The translations under genes were made by a program, and so were the position numbers. Below the pieces are notes generated by a model, which did not search any database, was not told the DNA's origin, and worked only from the letters and a program-made list of their open reading frames with translations. A DNA stretch of 27,378 nt, taken from JALZEG01 sp046263255 (GTDB lineage: Bacteria > Actinomycetota > CADDZG01 > WHSQ01). Shown in pieces: positions 12,127 to 22,089 of this stretch; position 1 is the first letter of the stretch; every line of letters begins with the position of its first letter. The stretch is from NCBI GenBank assembly GCA_046263255.1, contig JBHELD010000018.1, forward strand, positions 1 to 27,378. The letters are read 5' to 3'.

Positions 12127-13091
12127 TGACGCCGAGGGATGCGTGGCTGCATCTGCGAAACACCCTCGCGCATCCTCCGGGAGCAGCTGCAGTCACCGAC
12201 CACCGACAGAGTGATCTGTACGTGTCGTGCATCCAGCAGTTCGAGCAGCTCGTTGCAGCCGCGGGAGCGATCGCGGCACACGCACGGCCGCTGCCTCTCT
12301 ACTACGCGGCGATGCACGCGGCGAAAGCCCTGGCCGCCGCGTTCGGAAGCACTCACAACCCCAGGGGCCACGGTCTCAAGCAAGGCTCCCGTCCCGTGCC
12401 CCCGGACGTAATGGAGTTCAAGATCAAGCCGGACGACTCATCGTCCGTTCTCTCCGTCCTCTGCGAGGTAACTGATTCCGGGGTCATCGAGCAGCCCGTT
12501 CGGCTCGGCGACCTGTTCCTGTCGCTCCCCGACCTGGGCGAAAAGCCTCACGACGTGCACGGGCCGTGCGCGTTCTACGTCGAGGAGGTTCCCGAAGACC
12601 TCAGTCTGTACCCCGTAACCGACCCGATCCTCCACGTCTTGATCGAGACGCGAGGTAGGCAGCCGGAGGCGCAGGGATCGACGTACCCGACTCTGAAGGG
12701 ATGGTTCAACGAGACTGCGGGGGGTGGCCTGATCAACTCGAGGCGCCAGCTCGCCCCGCGGTTCGGGCGCGAGGTCGAGTTCACGAACCGGTCCGCGGCC
12801 CTCCAAGACCTTGCTCCGACATATCGCTTCTCAGGCGAGCGATGGCTCATACCGAAAGTCGAGGGCAGTAGCGACGTCTTGTCGCCGCTGGTGACCTGGT
12901 ACGCCCTACTGTTCGGCTTCTCGATCCTCGCTCGCTACGAGCCCGACACGTGGCTTCACGCGCTCGATATCCGGCAGCGCCACGCGGTAGCAATCGAGGC
13001 CGCGCTTGAGGAGGCGGCGGCCGCTCTCCCGGAACTCGTCTGGAAACACATCGCGACGAAGGTGGCAGAGGCGGGCCTCGCCGCGGAATAG
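12126..13091 (+). CDS. YaaC-like protein
   Basis: A 321-residue protein that I match to the YaaC-like family (named for Bacillus subtilis YaaC), based on the helical N-terminal half with FEQLVAAAGAIAAHARPLPLYYAAMHAAKAL, the following HGLKQ and the C-terminal PLVTWYALLFGFSILARYEPDTW. No catalytic motif, signal peptide or membrane span is evident, and the family has no known biochemical role. The GTG start at 12126 shares one base with the arsC stop (TAGTG), so the two are probably translated from one message. Codon use is a little less GC-rich than in neighbours. The stop abuts the stop of the convergent ATPase gene with no gap. Confidence 0.6.
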   Translation: MTPRDAWLHLRNTLAHPPGAAAVTDHRQSDLYVSCIQQFEQLVAAAGAIAAHARPLPLYYAAMHAAKALAAAFGSTHNPRGHGLKQGSRPVPPDVMEFKIKPDDSSSVLSVLCEVTDSGVIEQPVRLGDLFLSLPDLGEKPHDVHGPCAFYVEEVPEDLSLYPVTDPILHVLIETRGRQPEAQGSTYPTLKGWFNETAGGGLINSRRQLAPRFGREVEFTNRSAALQDLAPTYRFSGERWLIPKVEGSSDVLSPLVTWYALLFGFSILARYEPDTWLHALDIRQRHAVAIEAALEEAAAALPELVWKHIATKVAEAGLAAE

Positions 13092-14164
<1,073 letters not shown>

Positions 14165-14168
<4 letters not shown>

Positions 14169-15196
14169 ACCGTCACGCCCTTCGTGCGGCGCGCCTCGCG
14201 TTCGGCCCACAGCGTCCTCTTGTCCTCGATCGTCAGGTGGCAGGCGTCGGGATGGCCGCCGCCGCGGTCGACCAGGTCGGGCCGCTGCTTGTCGCACGGC
14301 TCGAAGCGGTGCGGGCAGCGCGGGTGGAACGGACACCCCGGGGGCACGAAGATCAGAGACGGCGGAGCGCCTTCGATCGGGACGAGCCGGCTGCCCTTCT
14401 GGTCGACGTGCGGGATCGACTCGAGCAGGCCCCACGTGTAGGGATGGAGGGGCTTCTCGAAGACCTTCTCCTTCGAGCCGATCTCGCCCCCCCGGCCCGC
14501 GTACATCACCATCACGCTCTGCGCGACGTCCGCGACGACCCCGAGGTCGTGGGTGATCAGGATCACCCCGATGTTGAAGTCCCGCTTGATCCTGTCGATC
14601 AGCTCGAGGATCTGCGCCTGGACCGTGACGTCGAGCGCGGTCGTCGGCTCGTCGGCGATCAGCAGGTCGGGGTTGTGGCTGAGAGCCATCGCGATCATCG
14701 CGCGCTGGCGCATACCTCCCGAGTACTCGTGCGGGAAGCTGCGGAAGCGATCCTGGGGCTTCGGGATCCCGACCGCGTCGAGCAGCTCGATGGCGCGTGC
14801 CGCCGCCTGCCTCTTCGGCATCTTCTCGTGCGTCAGGATCGCCTCGACGATCTGGTCCCCGACCCGGTAGAAGGGGTGCAGGCACGCGAACGGGTCCTGG
14901 AAGATCATCGCCATCTCCTTGCCGCGGAGACCGCGCAGCTCCTCCTTGTCGAGCGTGAGGAGATCCTGACCCTTGAACAGGACTTCCCCGGAGATCTTCG
15001 CCCGCTCCCGGTTCGTCAGGCCGAGCGCGGTGAGGCACGTCACGCTCTTGCCCGATCCGGACTCGCCGACGATCCCGAACGTCTCGCCGCGGTGGACCTT
15101 GAAGGTGAGGCCGTCGACGGCCTTCACCACCCCGTCGGGCGTGGGGAAATGGACGCGCAGGTCCTTTACCTCGAGGAGGACCTCGGTCGTGGCCAT
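14165..15196 (-). CDS. Peptide/nickel ABC transporter ATPase (OppD/DppD type)
   Basis: A 343-residue ATPase that pairs with the downstream one. Walker A is GESGSGKSVT (near residue 43), the Q-loop lies in MIFQDPFACLHP, the signature is YSGGMRQRAMIA, Walker B is LLIADEPTTALD and the switch His is in ITHDLGVV. The end bears the oligopeptide-transporter domain with CPFHPRCPHRFEPC. It should sit on the cytoplasmic face of the permease dimer. The ATG at 15196 is 52 bases after the permease stop. It overlaps the next gene by 4 bases. Confidence 0.93.
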
Positions 15197-15248
15197 CGGG
15201 GAAGTGTAGAGCCCTGCTGCTGCTCCCGCGGGGGCACCGCGGGGCGCC

Positions 15249-16223
15249 TCACGCGTACCTCACGCGCGGGTCGAGCGCGGCGTACACGATGTCGACGATG
15301 AGGTTCGCCAGGATCACGAAGGTGGCCGCGAACACGGTCGTGCCCAGGATGATCGGCAGGTTCGAGCTCAGGATCGCCTGGACCGCGTAGTCGCCGATGC
15401 CGGGGATGTTGAAGATCTGCTCGGTGATGATCGCGCCGCCGAGCAGGATGCCGAGATCGAGGCCGTACATCGTCACGACGGGAGTAAGGGCGCTCCGCAG
15501 CGCGTGCCTCGTCACCGACCGCTCGCGCAGGCCCTTCGCCCGGGCGGTCCTGATGTAGTCCTCGCCCTGCACCTCCAGGAGGTTGCCCCGGACCATACGC
15601 GCATAGATCGCCGCGGACGTCAGCGCGAGGACGAGCCAGGGCAGCCACATGACACGGAACCACCCCACCGGATCGTCCGTGAGGGGCACGTACGACCCGG
15701 TGTCGTAGATCTGGAAGCCGGAGTCGAAGGCGAAGACCGCGATCAGCCCCAGCCAGAACGTCGGCATCGAGACGCCTATGAGCGCGAACACCATCGATCC
15801 GCGGTCGAGGAGCGATCTTCGTCTGAGCGCGGAGATCACGCCGATCCCGACCCCCACGACGACCCACACGACGGAAGCGCCGAACGCCAGCGACGCCGTC
15901 GCGGGGAGCCGCCCGAGGAGAGCCGTCGTCACCGGCTCCTGCGTCTGGAACGAGTAGCCGAGGTCGCCCTGCAGTGCGTTCCAGACGTAGCGGCCGAACT
16001 GCTCGTGAATCGGCTGGTCGAGACCCAGCCGGTTGGTCACCTGCTCGACGATCGCCGGCCGCGGGTTCCTGCCGGCGAACTGGATCGCGACGTAGTACTG
16101 CCCGTCGGGGGTCTTGCTGCCGGCGCCGCCCGGCAGGACGAAGAAGATGACGAAGACGCACGCGATCACCAGGACCAGCATCACGACCGACCACAGAAGC
16201 CGCCTGATGACGTACTGGAACAC
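15249..16223 (-). CDS. Peptide ABC transporter permease (OppB/DppB type)
   Basis: A 324-residue inner-membrane permease. It starts MFQYVIRRLLWSVVMLVLVIACVFVI, the typical first membrane span of DppB proteins, followed by a large loop (RYVWNALQGDLGYSF) and further spans. The cytoplasmic EAA-type coupling loop is around DYIRTARAKGLRERSV, and the C-terminus is NLIVDIVYAALDPRVRYA. It should form a heterodimer with the OppC-type permease encoded at the head of the operon. The gap to the binding-protein gene contains a strong hairpin, so its expression is likely lower than that of the binding protein. Confidence 0.93.
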   Translation of the reverse strand: MFQYVIRRLLWSVVMLVLVIACVFVIFFVLPGGAGSKTPDGQYYVAIQFAGRNPRPAIVEQVTNRLGLDQPIHEQFGRYVWNALQGDLGYSFQTQEPVTTALLGRLPATASLAFGASVVWVVVGVGIGVISALRRRSLLDRGSMVFALIGVSMPTFWLGLIAVFAFDSGFQIYDTGSYVPLTDDPVGWFRVMWLPWLVLALTSAAIYARMVRGNLLEVQGEDYIRTARAKGLRERSVTRHALRSALTPVVTMYGLDLGILLGGAIITEQIFNIPGIGDYAVQAILSSNLPIILGTTVFAATFVILANLIVDIVYAALDPRVRYA

Positions 16224-16262
16224 GCGCTCCCCCCGTCCTTCCCCCTACGTCTCCGGCGAGGC

Positions 16263-16289
16263 GTGCGGGGGCCTCAGCGGCCCCCGCAC
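16263..16289. terminator. 11-bp stem hairpin after the binding-protein gene
   Basis: GTGCGGGGGCC (16263-16273), loop TCAGC, GGCCCCCGCAC (16279-16289): a perfect 11-bp GC-rich stem. It lies 25 bases beyond the binding-protein stop and 40 bases before the permease start. No T-run follows on either strand. In ABC importer operons such hairpins commonly protect the binding-protein mRNA and reduce read-through; that role is inferred here. Confidence 0.65.
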
Positions 16290-16314
16290 CGGCTCACCTT
16301 GTTGCGCTAGCTCG

Positions 16315-18087
16315 TTACTCGTTGCCGGCCGTCGCCACCCCGGCGTTCGGCCAGTCGATCAGCGCGTAGTTGTAGTGGTAGTAGGCGTTGACCGCGTCCT
16401 CGCTGAACGGAAGCAGGTCGTCGTCCCAGCTCCACGGGACCCAGTAGGCCTGCTCCGTCGCGTAGCGGTTGACCTCTTCCCACTTCGTGGCACGCTCGTC
16501 CGGGTCGGACGTGGCGGCGGCGTCGTCGATCATCTCGTTGAGCGCGGGGTCGTCCACCTCGGAGTAGTTCGAGTTCCCCGACTCGAGGATGTTCTCGCCG
16601 TGCAGGAGCGGGTCGAAGAACGTGACGGCGTCGTTCCAGTCCTTGCACCAACCGGCCGACGTGCCCATGTGCACGTCCTTCCCGGGGATCCCGTAGAACT
16701 GCGAGTACTGGAACGGGAACTCAGGCAGCTTGCTCCTGATGTTCGTGAAGCCGAGCTCCTCGAGGTCGGCGCGGATCGACTCGAAGTACTTGTTGTGCGG
16801 CGGGGTGGACGAGCCGACGACGAAGATCTCGTCGTCGTAGCCGTTCTCGTAGCCGGCCTCGGCCATCAGCTCCCGGGCGGCCTCCATGTCTCCCGCCAGG
16901 TTCGGCGTCTCGTACGGGTTGAACTCCTCCGCGGAGAGGTGGCCCGGGATGCCCGGCGGCAGGATGCTCGTCGCGATCGGTCCGGTGACCTCACCACCCT
17001 GAAGGCGCTTGATGTTCTCGCGATCGATCGCGAGGTTGACGGCCTTGCGGACGTTGAGGTCGTCGAACGGCTCGAGCCTCGTGTTCATGTAGATGTACCG
17101 CATGCAGCCCGAGGGGCCCCTCGCGAGGTGCGAGCTGAGGTCGGGGTCCGTCACGGTCTGCTCGAGCAGCGCCTCGGTCGGCTGCGCGTCCCACGACAGC
17201 GTGAAGTCGCCGTCCTGGATCTTCTTCGTGGCGATGTTCGGGTCGAACCCGAGACGGATCTCGACCTCGTCGGCGTACGCGCCGCGCGCCTCGTCGGTCT
17301 CACGCGACCAGTGGTCGTTGCGCGTGAGGACGATCCGCTCCTCCGGCTCCCACTCCTGGATCTGGTAGGGACCGGACGCCACGACGTGGTTGTCGTAGTC
17401 GGAGTCCTTCTCCTTGTCGAACTGCTCCACGTAGCTCTGCGGGACCGGGCTGGTCGCCGGCATCGCCAGGCGGAGGTCCCAGTCGCCGGTCGGCTCGGTC
17501 AGGTGGAAGACGATCTCCTTGTCGCTGACGCACTCGATGCCGGTGATGTCGTCGGCCTTCTCCTCCTGGAACTCCGTCGCGCCTTCGATCATCTCGTAGT
17601 AGTACGCGTACTGCGCGCCGACCGACGGGATGAACTGACGCTCGATCCCGTACTTGATGTCGTCGCAGACGATCTCCTCGCCGGTGACGCCCGGGACGTC
17701 CTCGCCGCCGAGGGCCTGACCCCACTTGACGCCGTCCTTGATCTGGTAGCGCCACTCGGTCGCGTCCTCGTTGGTCTCGCCGAGGTCGACTGCCAGGTCG
17801 CCGATCGGCTCGATGCCGGCCTCCCCTGGGAGCGCGGGATACGTCACGAGCGTCCGCGAGACGCCGCGGTGCAGGATGCTGCCGAGCGTGTAGTACGTCG
17901 CCGTCGGGTCCATGTAGTCGATGTCCGACGTCCCGGCGAGCGTCAGCTTGCCGCCGATCGGGATGTCGGCCGTGTCGACCTGGCCGCCGCCCTCGCCGTC
18001 GCCGTCGTCGCCGCCACCACACGCTGCGGCGATCAGCATCAGCCCGACGAGCAGAGCCCCGAGCTTCAAAAACCGTCGTTCCTTCAC
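16315..18087 (-). CDS. Peptide ABC transporter substrate-binding lipoprotein (family 5)
   Basis: A 590-residue family-5 binding protein (DppA/OppA type). The signal peptide KLGALLVGLMLIAA ends in lipobox AAAC followed by GGGDDGDGEGGG, a typical actinobacterial lipoprotein linker. The mature protein has DYMDPTATYYT, LGETNEDATEWRYQIKDGVKW, VASGPYQIQEW, DDLNVRKAVNLAIDRENI, and later SAGWCKDWNDAVTFFDPLLHG, all in the expected order. It captures substrate outside the membrane for the importer. The start is GTG 18087 (or TTG 18090), with GGAGGAG upstream. It lies second in the operon after the OppC-type permease, which is unusual. Substrate could be peptides, nickel chelates or sugars. Confidence 0.92.
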   Translation of the reverse strand: MKERRFLKLGALLVGLMLIAAACGGGDDGDGEGGGQVDTADIPIGGKLTLAGTSDIDYMDPTATYYTLGSILHRGVSRTLVTYPALPGEAGIEPIGDLAVDLGETNEDATEWRYQIKDGVKWGQALGGEDVPGVTGEEIVCDDIKYGIERQFIPSVGAQYAYYYEMIEGATEFQEEKADDITGIECVSDKEIVFHLTEPTGDWDLRLAMPATSPVPQSYVEQFDKEKDSDYDNHVVASGPYQIQEWEPEERIVLTRNDHWSRETDEARGAYADEVEIRLGFDPNIATKKIQDGDFTLSWDAQPTEALLEQTVTDPDLSSHLARGPSGCMRYIYMNTRLEPFDDLNVRKAVNLAIDRENIKRLQGGEVTGPIATSILPPGIPGHLSAEEFNPYETPNLAGDMEAARELMAEAGYENGYDDEIFVVGSSTPPHNKYFESIRADLEELGFTNIRSKLPEFPFQYSQFYGIPGKDVHMGTSAGWCKDWNDAVTFFDPLLHGENILESGNSNYSEVDDPALNEMIDDAAATSDPDERATKWEEVNRYATEQAYWVPWSWDDDLLPFSEDAVNAYYHYNYALIDWPNAGVATAGNE

Positions 18088-18160
18088 CAAATCACTCCTC
18101 CTCTGTGCAACGGACGAACCAACCGTGTTTCGCAACTCGATCCTCGAACCGACCTCCTTC

Positions 18161-19120
18161 CTAGCGCGCGGTCTTCGGGTCGAGCGCGTCGCGCAACCCG
18201 TCGCCGAGCAGGTTGAAGCCCAAAACCGTGATGAACAGGGCGAGCCCCGGGTAGAACATGTACCACCACGCCGCTCCGTAGCTCACGTAGTCGACGGCGT
18301 TCGACAGCATCTCGCCCCAGGAAGCCTCCGGGTTCTGCACGCCGACGCCGAGGAACGACAGGCTGGCCTCGAAGATGATGTTGATCGGGATGATCAGCGT
18401 GGCGTAGATGACGATCGGCGCGATGAGGTTCGGCAGGATCTCACGCATCATGATCCAGCGCGAGCCGGCGCCCACGGAATACGCGGCCTCCACGAACTGC
18501 GCCTCGCGAAGCGACAGCGTCTGGCCGCGCACGATGCGCGCGATGTACGGCCACCCGAAGAACGAGATGATCGCGATGACGAGCCACTTGCTCGGGTCGA
18601 GCACGATGCCGAGCGAGATCGCGAGCAGCAGGGCCGGGATCGACAGCGTGAGGTCGATGAGGCGGGAGATCAGGGCGTCGACCCAGCCCTTGAGGAACCC
18701 GGCCAGCATTCCGAAGAGGACCCCGATGCACAGCTCGATGCCGGTCGCGACGATCGCTATGAAGAGCGAGACGCGGGCACCGTAGAACACCCGCACGAAG
18801 AGGTCCCGCCCGAGCTGGTCGCCCCCGAAGAGGAACTCGCTCGTGGGTCCCTTGGGAGTCCCGAAGTCGTTCAGCAGGTCGCCGCGGTACTGCTCCGTGT
18901 ACGGGTGTCCGACGAGGTTCTCGAAGAAGGGGGCGAGCAACGCGACGATCACCATGAAGACGACCATCCCGGCCCCCATGAGCGCGAGCTTGTCGTCCTT
19001 GAACCTCTCCCAGAAGATCTGGCGCGGCGAGCGCGCCTTGACGCCCTCGGGCCCTGCCGGTTCGGCGGGCGCGATGGGGCCGCCGCCAAAGGACTGAAAG
19101 TCGGTCGCGCTCTGAGCCAT
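18161..19120 (-). CDS. Peptide ABC transporter permease (OppC/DppC type)
   Basis: A 319-residue permease, first gene of the importer operon. The N-terminus carries the OppC-type segment FWERFKDDKLALMGAGMVV, and the first span is followed by HPYTEQYRGDLLNDFG. Then FLFGGDQLGRDLFVRVFYGARVS leads into the transporter domain, with the EAA-type loop at AQFVEAAYSVGAGSRWIM and the end LNLLGDGLRDALDP-type sequence. The ATG is preceded by GAGGAGT at about 7 bases. An earlier GTG at 19204 would add 28 residues without homology. A good promoter lies about 120 bases upstream. Confidence 0.92.
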   Translation of the reverse strand: MAQSATDFQSFGGGPIAPAEPAGPEGVKARSPRQIFWERFKDDKLALMGAGMVVFMVIVALLAPFFENLVGHPYTEQYRGDLLNDFGTPKGPTSEFLFGGDQLGRDLFVRVFYGARVSLFIAIVATGIELCIGVLFGMLAGFLKGWVDALISRLIDLTLSIPALLLAISLGIVLDPSKWLVIAIISFFGWPYIARIVRGQTLSLREAQFVEAAYSVGAGSRWIMMREILPNLIAPIVIYATLIIPINIIFEASLSFLGVGVQNPEASWGEMLSNAVDYVSYGAAWWYMFYPGLALFITVLGFNLLGDGLRDALDPKTAR

Positions 19121-19239
19121 CCAGCGACTCCTCTTGGTCCCCCCGGTCACACGTGCTCTCGCGGCGGCACAGCCTACTACAGCGGTCGTAATCGTGCCGC
19201 ACACGCATGTCCCGCCACCCCCGCAGCCGAACCCGCGGG

Positions 19240-19268
19240 ACTCTAAGTTCCCCCCTCTGGACCGTCAA
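19240..19268 (-). promoter_or_regulatory. Promoter of the peptide importer operon
   Basis: On the minus strand TTGACG (19268-19263), a 17-base spacer and TAGAGT (19245-19240) give a good sigma70-type promoter. The start would fall near 19233, leaving a leader of about 113 bases before the OppC-type gene. I see no recognisable riboswitch in the leader. Confidence 0.55.
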
Positions 19269-19328
19269 TCTCCCGCGACCCACCGGCTCGTCGCGGCGCT
19301 CACGGGCGGGATCTCGCTGCTCCGAGAC

Positions 19329-19334
19329 TAGGGT
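19329..19334 (+). promoter_or_regulatory. -10 box giving a leaderless antiporter mRNA
   Basis: TAGGGT ends seven bases before the antiporter ATG at 19341, so the expected transcription start coincides with the A of ATG. No Shine-Dalgarno sequence of usual position is present. No convincing -35 is seen. Confidence 0.45.
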
Positions 19335-19340
19335 GGCCCC

Positions 19341-20537
19341 ATGTCCACGGAGCAGATCCTGACCGAGCTCGCCCTGATGTTCGTCGCCGCGAAGCTCGCC
19401 GGCGCGGCGTTCGAGAGGCTCGGCCAGCCCGCCGTGATGGGCGAGCTGGGGGTGGGGATCGTCCTCGGCTCCCACGCGCTCGGGCTCGTCGGCCACTCGG
19501 TGGCACACGAGGTCTTCCAGGAGCTCGGGGCGATCGTCCTGTTGTTCGCCGTCGGGCTCGACACGCCGCCGTCGCATCTGAAGGCGGTGGGAGGACGATC
19601 GGCGGCGGTGGGCCTCGCCGGCATCGTGGTCCCGTTCGCGGCGGGATTCGCGCTGATCGCGGCCCTGGAGGGCGACGCGTCGGAGGCGGCGTTCATCGGG
19701 ACCGCGCTGGTGGCGACGTCGGTCGGCGTGACGGCCCGGGTGCTGGCCGACCTCGGCAGGATCGAGGAGCCCGAGAGCCGCGTGATCCTCGCCGCCGCGG
19801 TGGTCGACGACATCCTCGGCCTTCTGGTGCTCGCCGTGGTGTCGGGCGTGACCGCCGGGAGCCTCTCCGTCGGGTCGATCGTCGCGCTCGCAGGGCTGGC
19901 CCTCGGCTTCGTCGGCCTCGTCGGAGGCGTCGGGCCGCGCGTGATCCTGATGCTCACGCCCTGGCTCGACCGGCTCGGGAACCAGGGCGTCTTCGCCTTC
20001 GCCTTCGCCCTCTGCCTCGGCCTCGCCTCGATCGCGGGGGCTCTGCAGCTCGCGGCGATCATCGGCGCGTTCCTCGCCGGCCTCGCCCTGGCCGAGACGA
20101 GGGACCGTTACGGGCTCGAGGAGCGCCTCGCGCCCGTCTACTCGTTCCTCGTGCCGTTCTTCTTCGTCGTGACGGGCACGCTGGTGGATCCCGGGGCGCT
20201 GGCCGATCCGTCGCTGGCCGCCCTCGCGGCCGGGGTCACGGTGATCGCGGTGGCGGGGAAGCTCGGCGGCTGCGGCGCCGCCGCCTGGACGATGGGACGG
20301 CGCTCCGCCCTGATCGTGGGCACCGGCATGGTTCCCCGCGGCGAGGTCGGGATCCTCGTCGCGACCATCGGGCTGTCGCAGGGCATCATCGACGCCGAGC
20401 TCTACACCGTGGTCGTCATCATGAGCGTCGCGACGACGCTCGTGGTCCCCCCGGCGCTGAAGGCCCTGTTCGCCGGCCGCCCCGCCGCACCGCGCCCGCT
20501 GGACACGAGGGCCGACATCGAGGGGATCGGCGGTTAG
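19341..20537 (+). CDS. CPA2-family cation:proton antiporter
   Basis: A 398-residue integral membrane protein of the monovalent cation:proton antiporter-2 family (KefB/NapA-like). It is nearly all hydrophobic segments, about 12 spans. Family landmarks are LGQPAVMGELGVGIVLG near residue 30, LLFAVGLDT near residue 70, GTALVATSVGVTARVLADLGR and the paired acidic residues in AAVVDDILGLLVLAVV (about residue 155) that carry ions. MVPRGEVGILVATIG lies near residue 330. It should exchange Na+ or K+ for H+ at the cytoplasmic membrane. There is no C-terminal RCK/TrkA domain, so it is not a full Kef system. Its stop abuts the stop of the convergent M42 gene. Confidence 0.9.
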   Translation: MSTEQILTELALMFVAAKLAGAAFERLGQPAVMGELGVGIVLGSHALGLVGHSVAHEVFQELGAIVLLFAVGLDTPPSHLKAVGGRSAAVGLAGIVVPFAAGFALIAALEGDASEAAFIGTALVATSVGVTARVLADLGRIEEPESRVILAAAVVDDILGLLVLAVVSGVTAGSLSVGSIVALAGLALGFVGLVGGVGPRVILMLTPWLDRLGNQGVFAFAFALCLGLASIAGALQLAAIIGAFLAGLALAETRDRYGLEERLAPVYSFLVPFFFVVTGTLVDPGALADPSLAALAAGVTVIAVAGKLGGCGAAAWTMGRRSALIVGTGMVPRGEVGILVATIGLSQGIIDAELYTVVVIMSVATTLVVPPALKALFAGRPAAPRPLDTRADIEGIGG

Positions 20538-21587
20538 TCAGCCGGCGCTCCAGTCGAGCGATTCCTCGTGCGCCGTCTCGAGGTATGCGGCGAGGAGGTC
20601 GACTGCGGACTCGATGTCGCTCACGTAGGCCATCTCGTTCACCGTATGGACGTATCTGATCGGGATCGAGATCGTGATGACGGGCACGCCCGCCCTCGTG
20701 AGCTGGATGCCGCCGGCGTCGGTGCCGCCGCGCGGCAGGATCTCCATCTGGTGGGTGATCGAGCGGCTCTCGGCAAGGCCCTTGAACGTCCGCACGAGCC
20801 GGGGGTCCGAGATCGATCCCGAGTCCATGAGCCCGATCGCAACCCCCTTCCCGATCGCGCACACTTGCTGGCCCCGGTCGGCTCCGGGGAGGTCGCCGGC
20901 GATCGTGACGTCGACGGCGACGCCCACCGCCGGCTCGATCTCGAACGCGGCCGTGGTCGCGCCGCGGACCCCGACCTCCTCCTGCACGCTCACCACCGCG
21001 TAGATCTCCGCCTCGTTGCGGCCCGCGCGGCGCAGCGCCTCGAGCACCGCGTAGACCCCCAGACGATCGTCGAGGTACGGAGCGCTGACCGCCTCGTCGG
21101 TGATCAACGGCTCCCTCACGAGCGATACCGGGTCGCCGACCGACACGCCCGCCTTCACCGCGTCGGGCGGGAGCATCAGGTCGATGAACAGCTCCTCGAT
21201 CTTCGGCGGCTTCTTCGCGTCGTCGCCGCTCAGGAGGTGGATCGGCTTGGTGGCGGGAGCGAGGAGGCCGACGAAGTCCGCCTCCCGGCCGCACACGACC
21301 ACACGCTGCATCACGAGCGTGCGAGGGTCGAACCCGCCGACGGGCGAGATACGAACGAACCCGTCGTCGTCGATGTGGGTCACGAGGAACCCGATCGAGT
21401 CCATGTGCGCGCAGACCATGATCCGGGGGCCCGACCCGTTCTTGATCCCGACGAGGTTCCCGAGCGCGTCGATCTTCGTGTCGTCGACGAGATCCGTCAT
21501 GTGCTTCTGCACCACGTCGCGGATCCGCTCCTCGCGGCCCGAGATGCCCGGCGTCGACACCAGGTTCCTCAACAGCTCAGCGTTCAC
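20538..21587 (-). CDS. M42 family metallo-aminopeptidase
   Basis: A 349-residue M42 peptidase, a cytosolic co-catalytic dimetal aminopeptidase (some members act as glutamyl aminopeptidase or endoglucanase-like CelM). Metal and catalytic residues are in place: His in VCAHMDSIGF (near 60), bridging Asp in SAPYLDDRLGVY, catalytic Glu pair in SVQEEVGVRG, Asp in AVDVTIAGD and His in IRYVHTVNE near the end. The GTSG-like substrate region reads PRGGTDAGGIQLT. The start is GTG 21587, with GGGGGAG about six bases upstream. It likely forms the large tetrahedral complex typical of the family and trims peptides, possibly those brought in by the importer. Confidence 0.93.
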   Translation of the reverse strand: MNAELLRNLVSTPGISGREERIRDVVQKHMTDLVDDTKIDALGNLVGIKNGSGPRIMVCAHMDSIGFLVTHIDDDGFVRISPVGGFDPRTLVMQRVVVCGREADFVGLLAPATKPIHLLSGDDAKKPPKIEELFIDLMLPPDAVKAGVSVGDPVSLVREPLITDEAVSAPYLDDRLGVYAVLEALRRAGRNEAEIYAVVSVQEEVGVRGATTAAFEIEPAVGVAVDVTIAGDLPGADRGQQVCAIGKGVAIGLMDSGSISDPRLVRTFKGLAESRSITHQMEILPRGGTDAGGIQLTRAGVPVITISIPIRYVHTVNEMAYVSDIESAVDLLAAYLETAHEESLDWSAG

Positions 21588-21615
21588 GCGCTCTCCCCCT
21601 TAGTCCCCCCTGCAG

Positions 21616-21644
21616 AGTTAAATGTTCTTAGCCCGGCCAGACAA
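21616..21644 (-). promoter_or_regulatory. Promoter of the M42 peptidase gene
   Basis: On the minus strand TTGTCT (21644-21639), a 17-base spacer and TTAACT (21621-21616). The start would be near 21609, leaving a leader of about 22 bases that holds the ribosome site. Confidence 0.45.
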
Positions 21645-21740
21645 ATGCAAACAAAAGCCCCAACGCTCCCACGCACGGGGGTGACGGCAGGTTGAACGGC
21701 ATTCGCGAATCCGACTCGTGATGGTGGTGGAGCCGGGCTA
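21629..21740. repeat. Short inverted repeat enclosing spacer
   Basis: TAGCCCGGC (21629-21637) and GCCGGGCTA (21732-21740) are perfect complements about 94 bases apart. They enclose the intergenic stretch between the arsR end and the M42 start; the right arm overlaps the arsR stop. An 8-base palindrome TTCGCGAA lies between. It may be chance. Confidence 0.2.
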
Positions 21741-22082
21741 GACGGGCGCAGGGACGGCGAGGGCGTCGCGCAGCGCCCCCAGCGTCTCCGGCACCACCCG
21801 GTAGAACGCCCACGTCCCGCGCTTCTCCCTTTCCAGCAGCCCCGCCTCGTGGAGGACCTTGAGGTGGTGGCTGACGGTCGGCTGCGACACGTCTAGGGCC
21901 CCCACCACCTCGCACACGCACGACTCGCCTCGCGGGTCGGCGGCGATGAGGCTGAGGATCCGCAGGCGGGCAGGGTCGCCGAGGACCCTGAACGCGGTCG
22001 CGAGCTGCCGGGCCTCGTCGGGGGCGAGAGGGGCCTCGAGGAGCGGCGCGCAGCACTCCTCGATCGTCTGCAGGATCTTCAT
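21738..22082 (-). CDS. arsR: ArsR-family metalloregulator
   Basis: A 114-residue winged-helix repressor of the ArsR/SmtB family. It has ATAFRVLGDPARLRILSLI, a metal/metalloid-site pattern ESCVCEV (the CVC arrangement seen in As(III)-responsive ArsR), the recognition helix SQPTVSHHLKVLHEAGLL and the wing KRGTWAFYRV. Two further cysteines lie near the start (EECCAPLL) and could join the binding site. The ATG at 22082 is chosen because a TTGCAC/CAATAT promoter would start transcription one base before it; a start 39 bases earlier would place the coding region over the promoter. It is divergent from arsI, which it should repress until arsenite or a similar thiophilic ion binds. Confidence 0.88.
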   Translation of the reverse strand: MKILQTIEECCAPLLEAPLAPDEARQLATAFRVLGDPARLRILSLIAADPRGESCVCEVVGALDVSQPTVSHHLKVLHEAGLLEREKRGTWAFYRVVPETLGALRDALAVPAPV

Positions 22083-22089
22083 GGAGAAC

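Noticed and set aside
16114..18216. Open frame of about 700 codons on the plus strand
   Set aside because: It is the exact shadow of the peptide-binding lipoprotein gene, which has a lipobox and clear family motifs.
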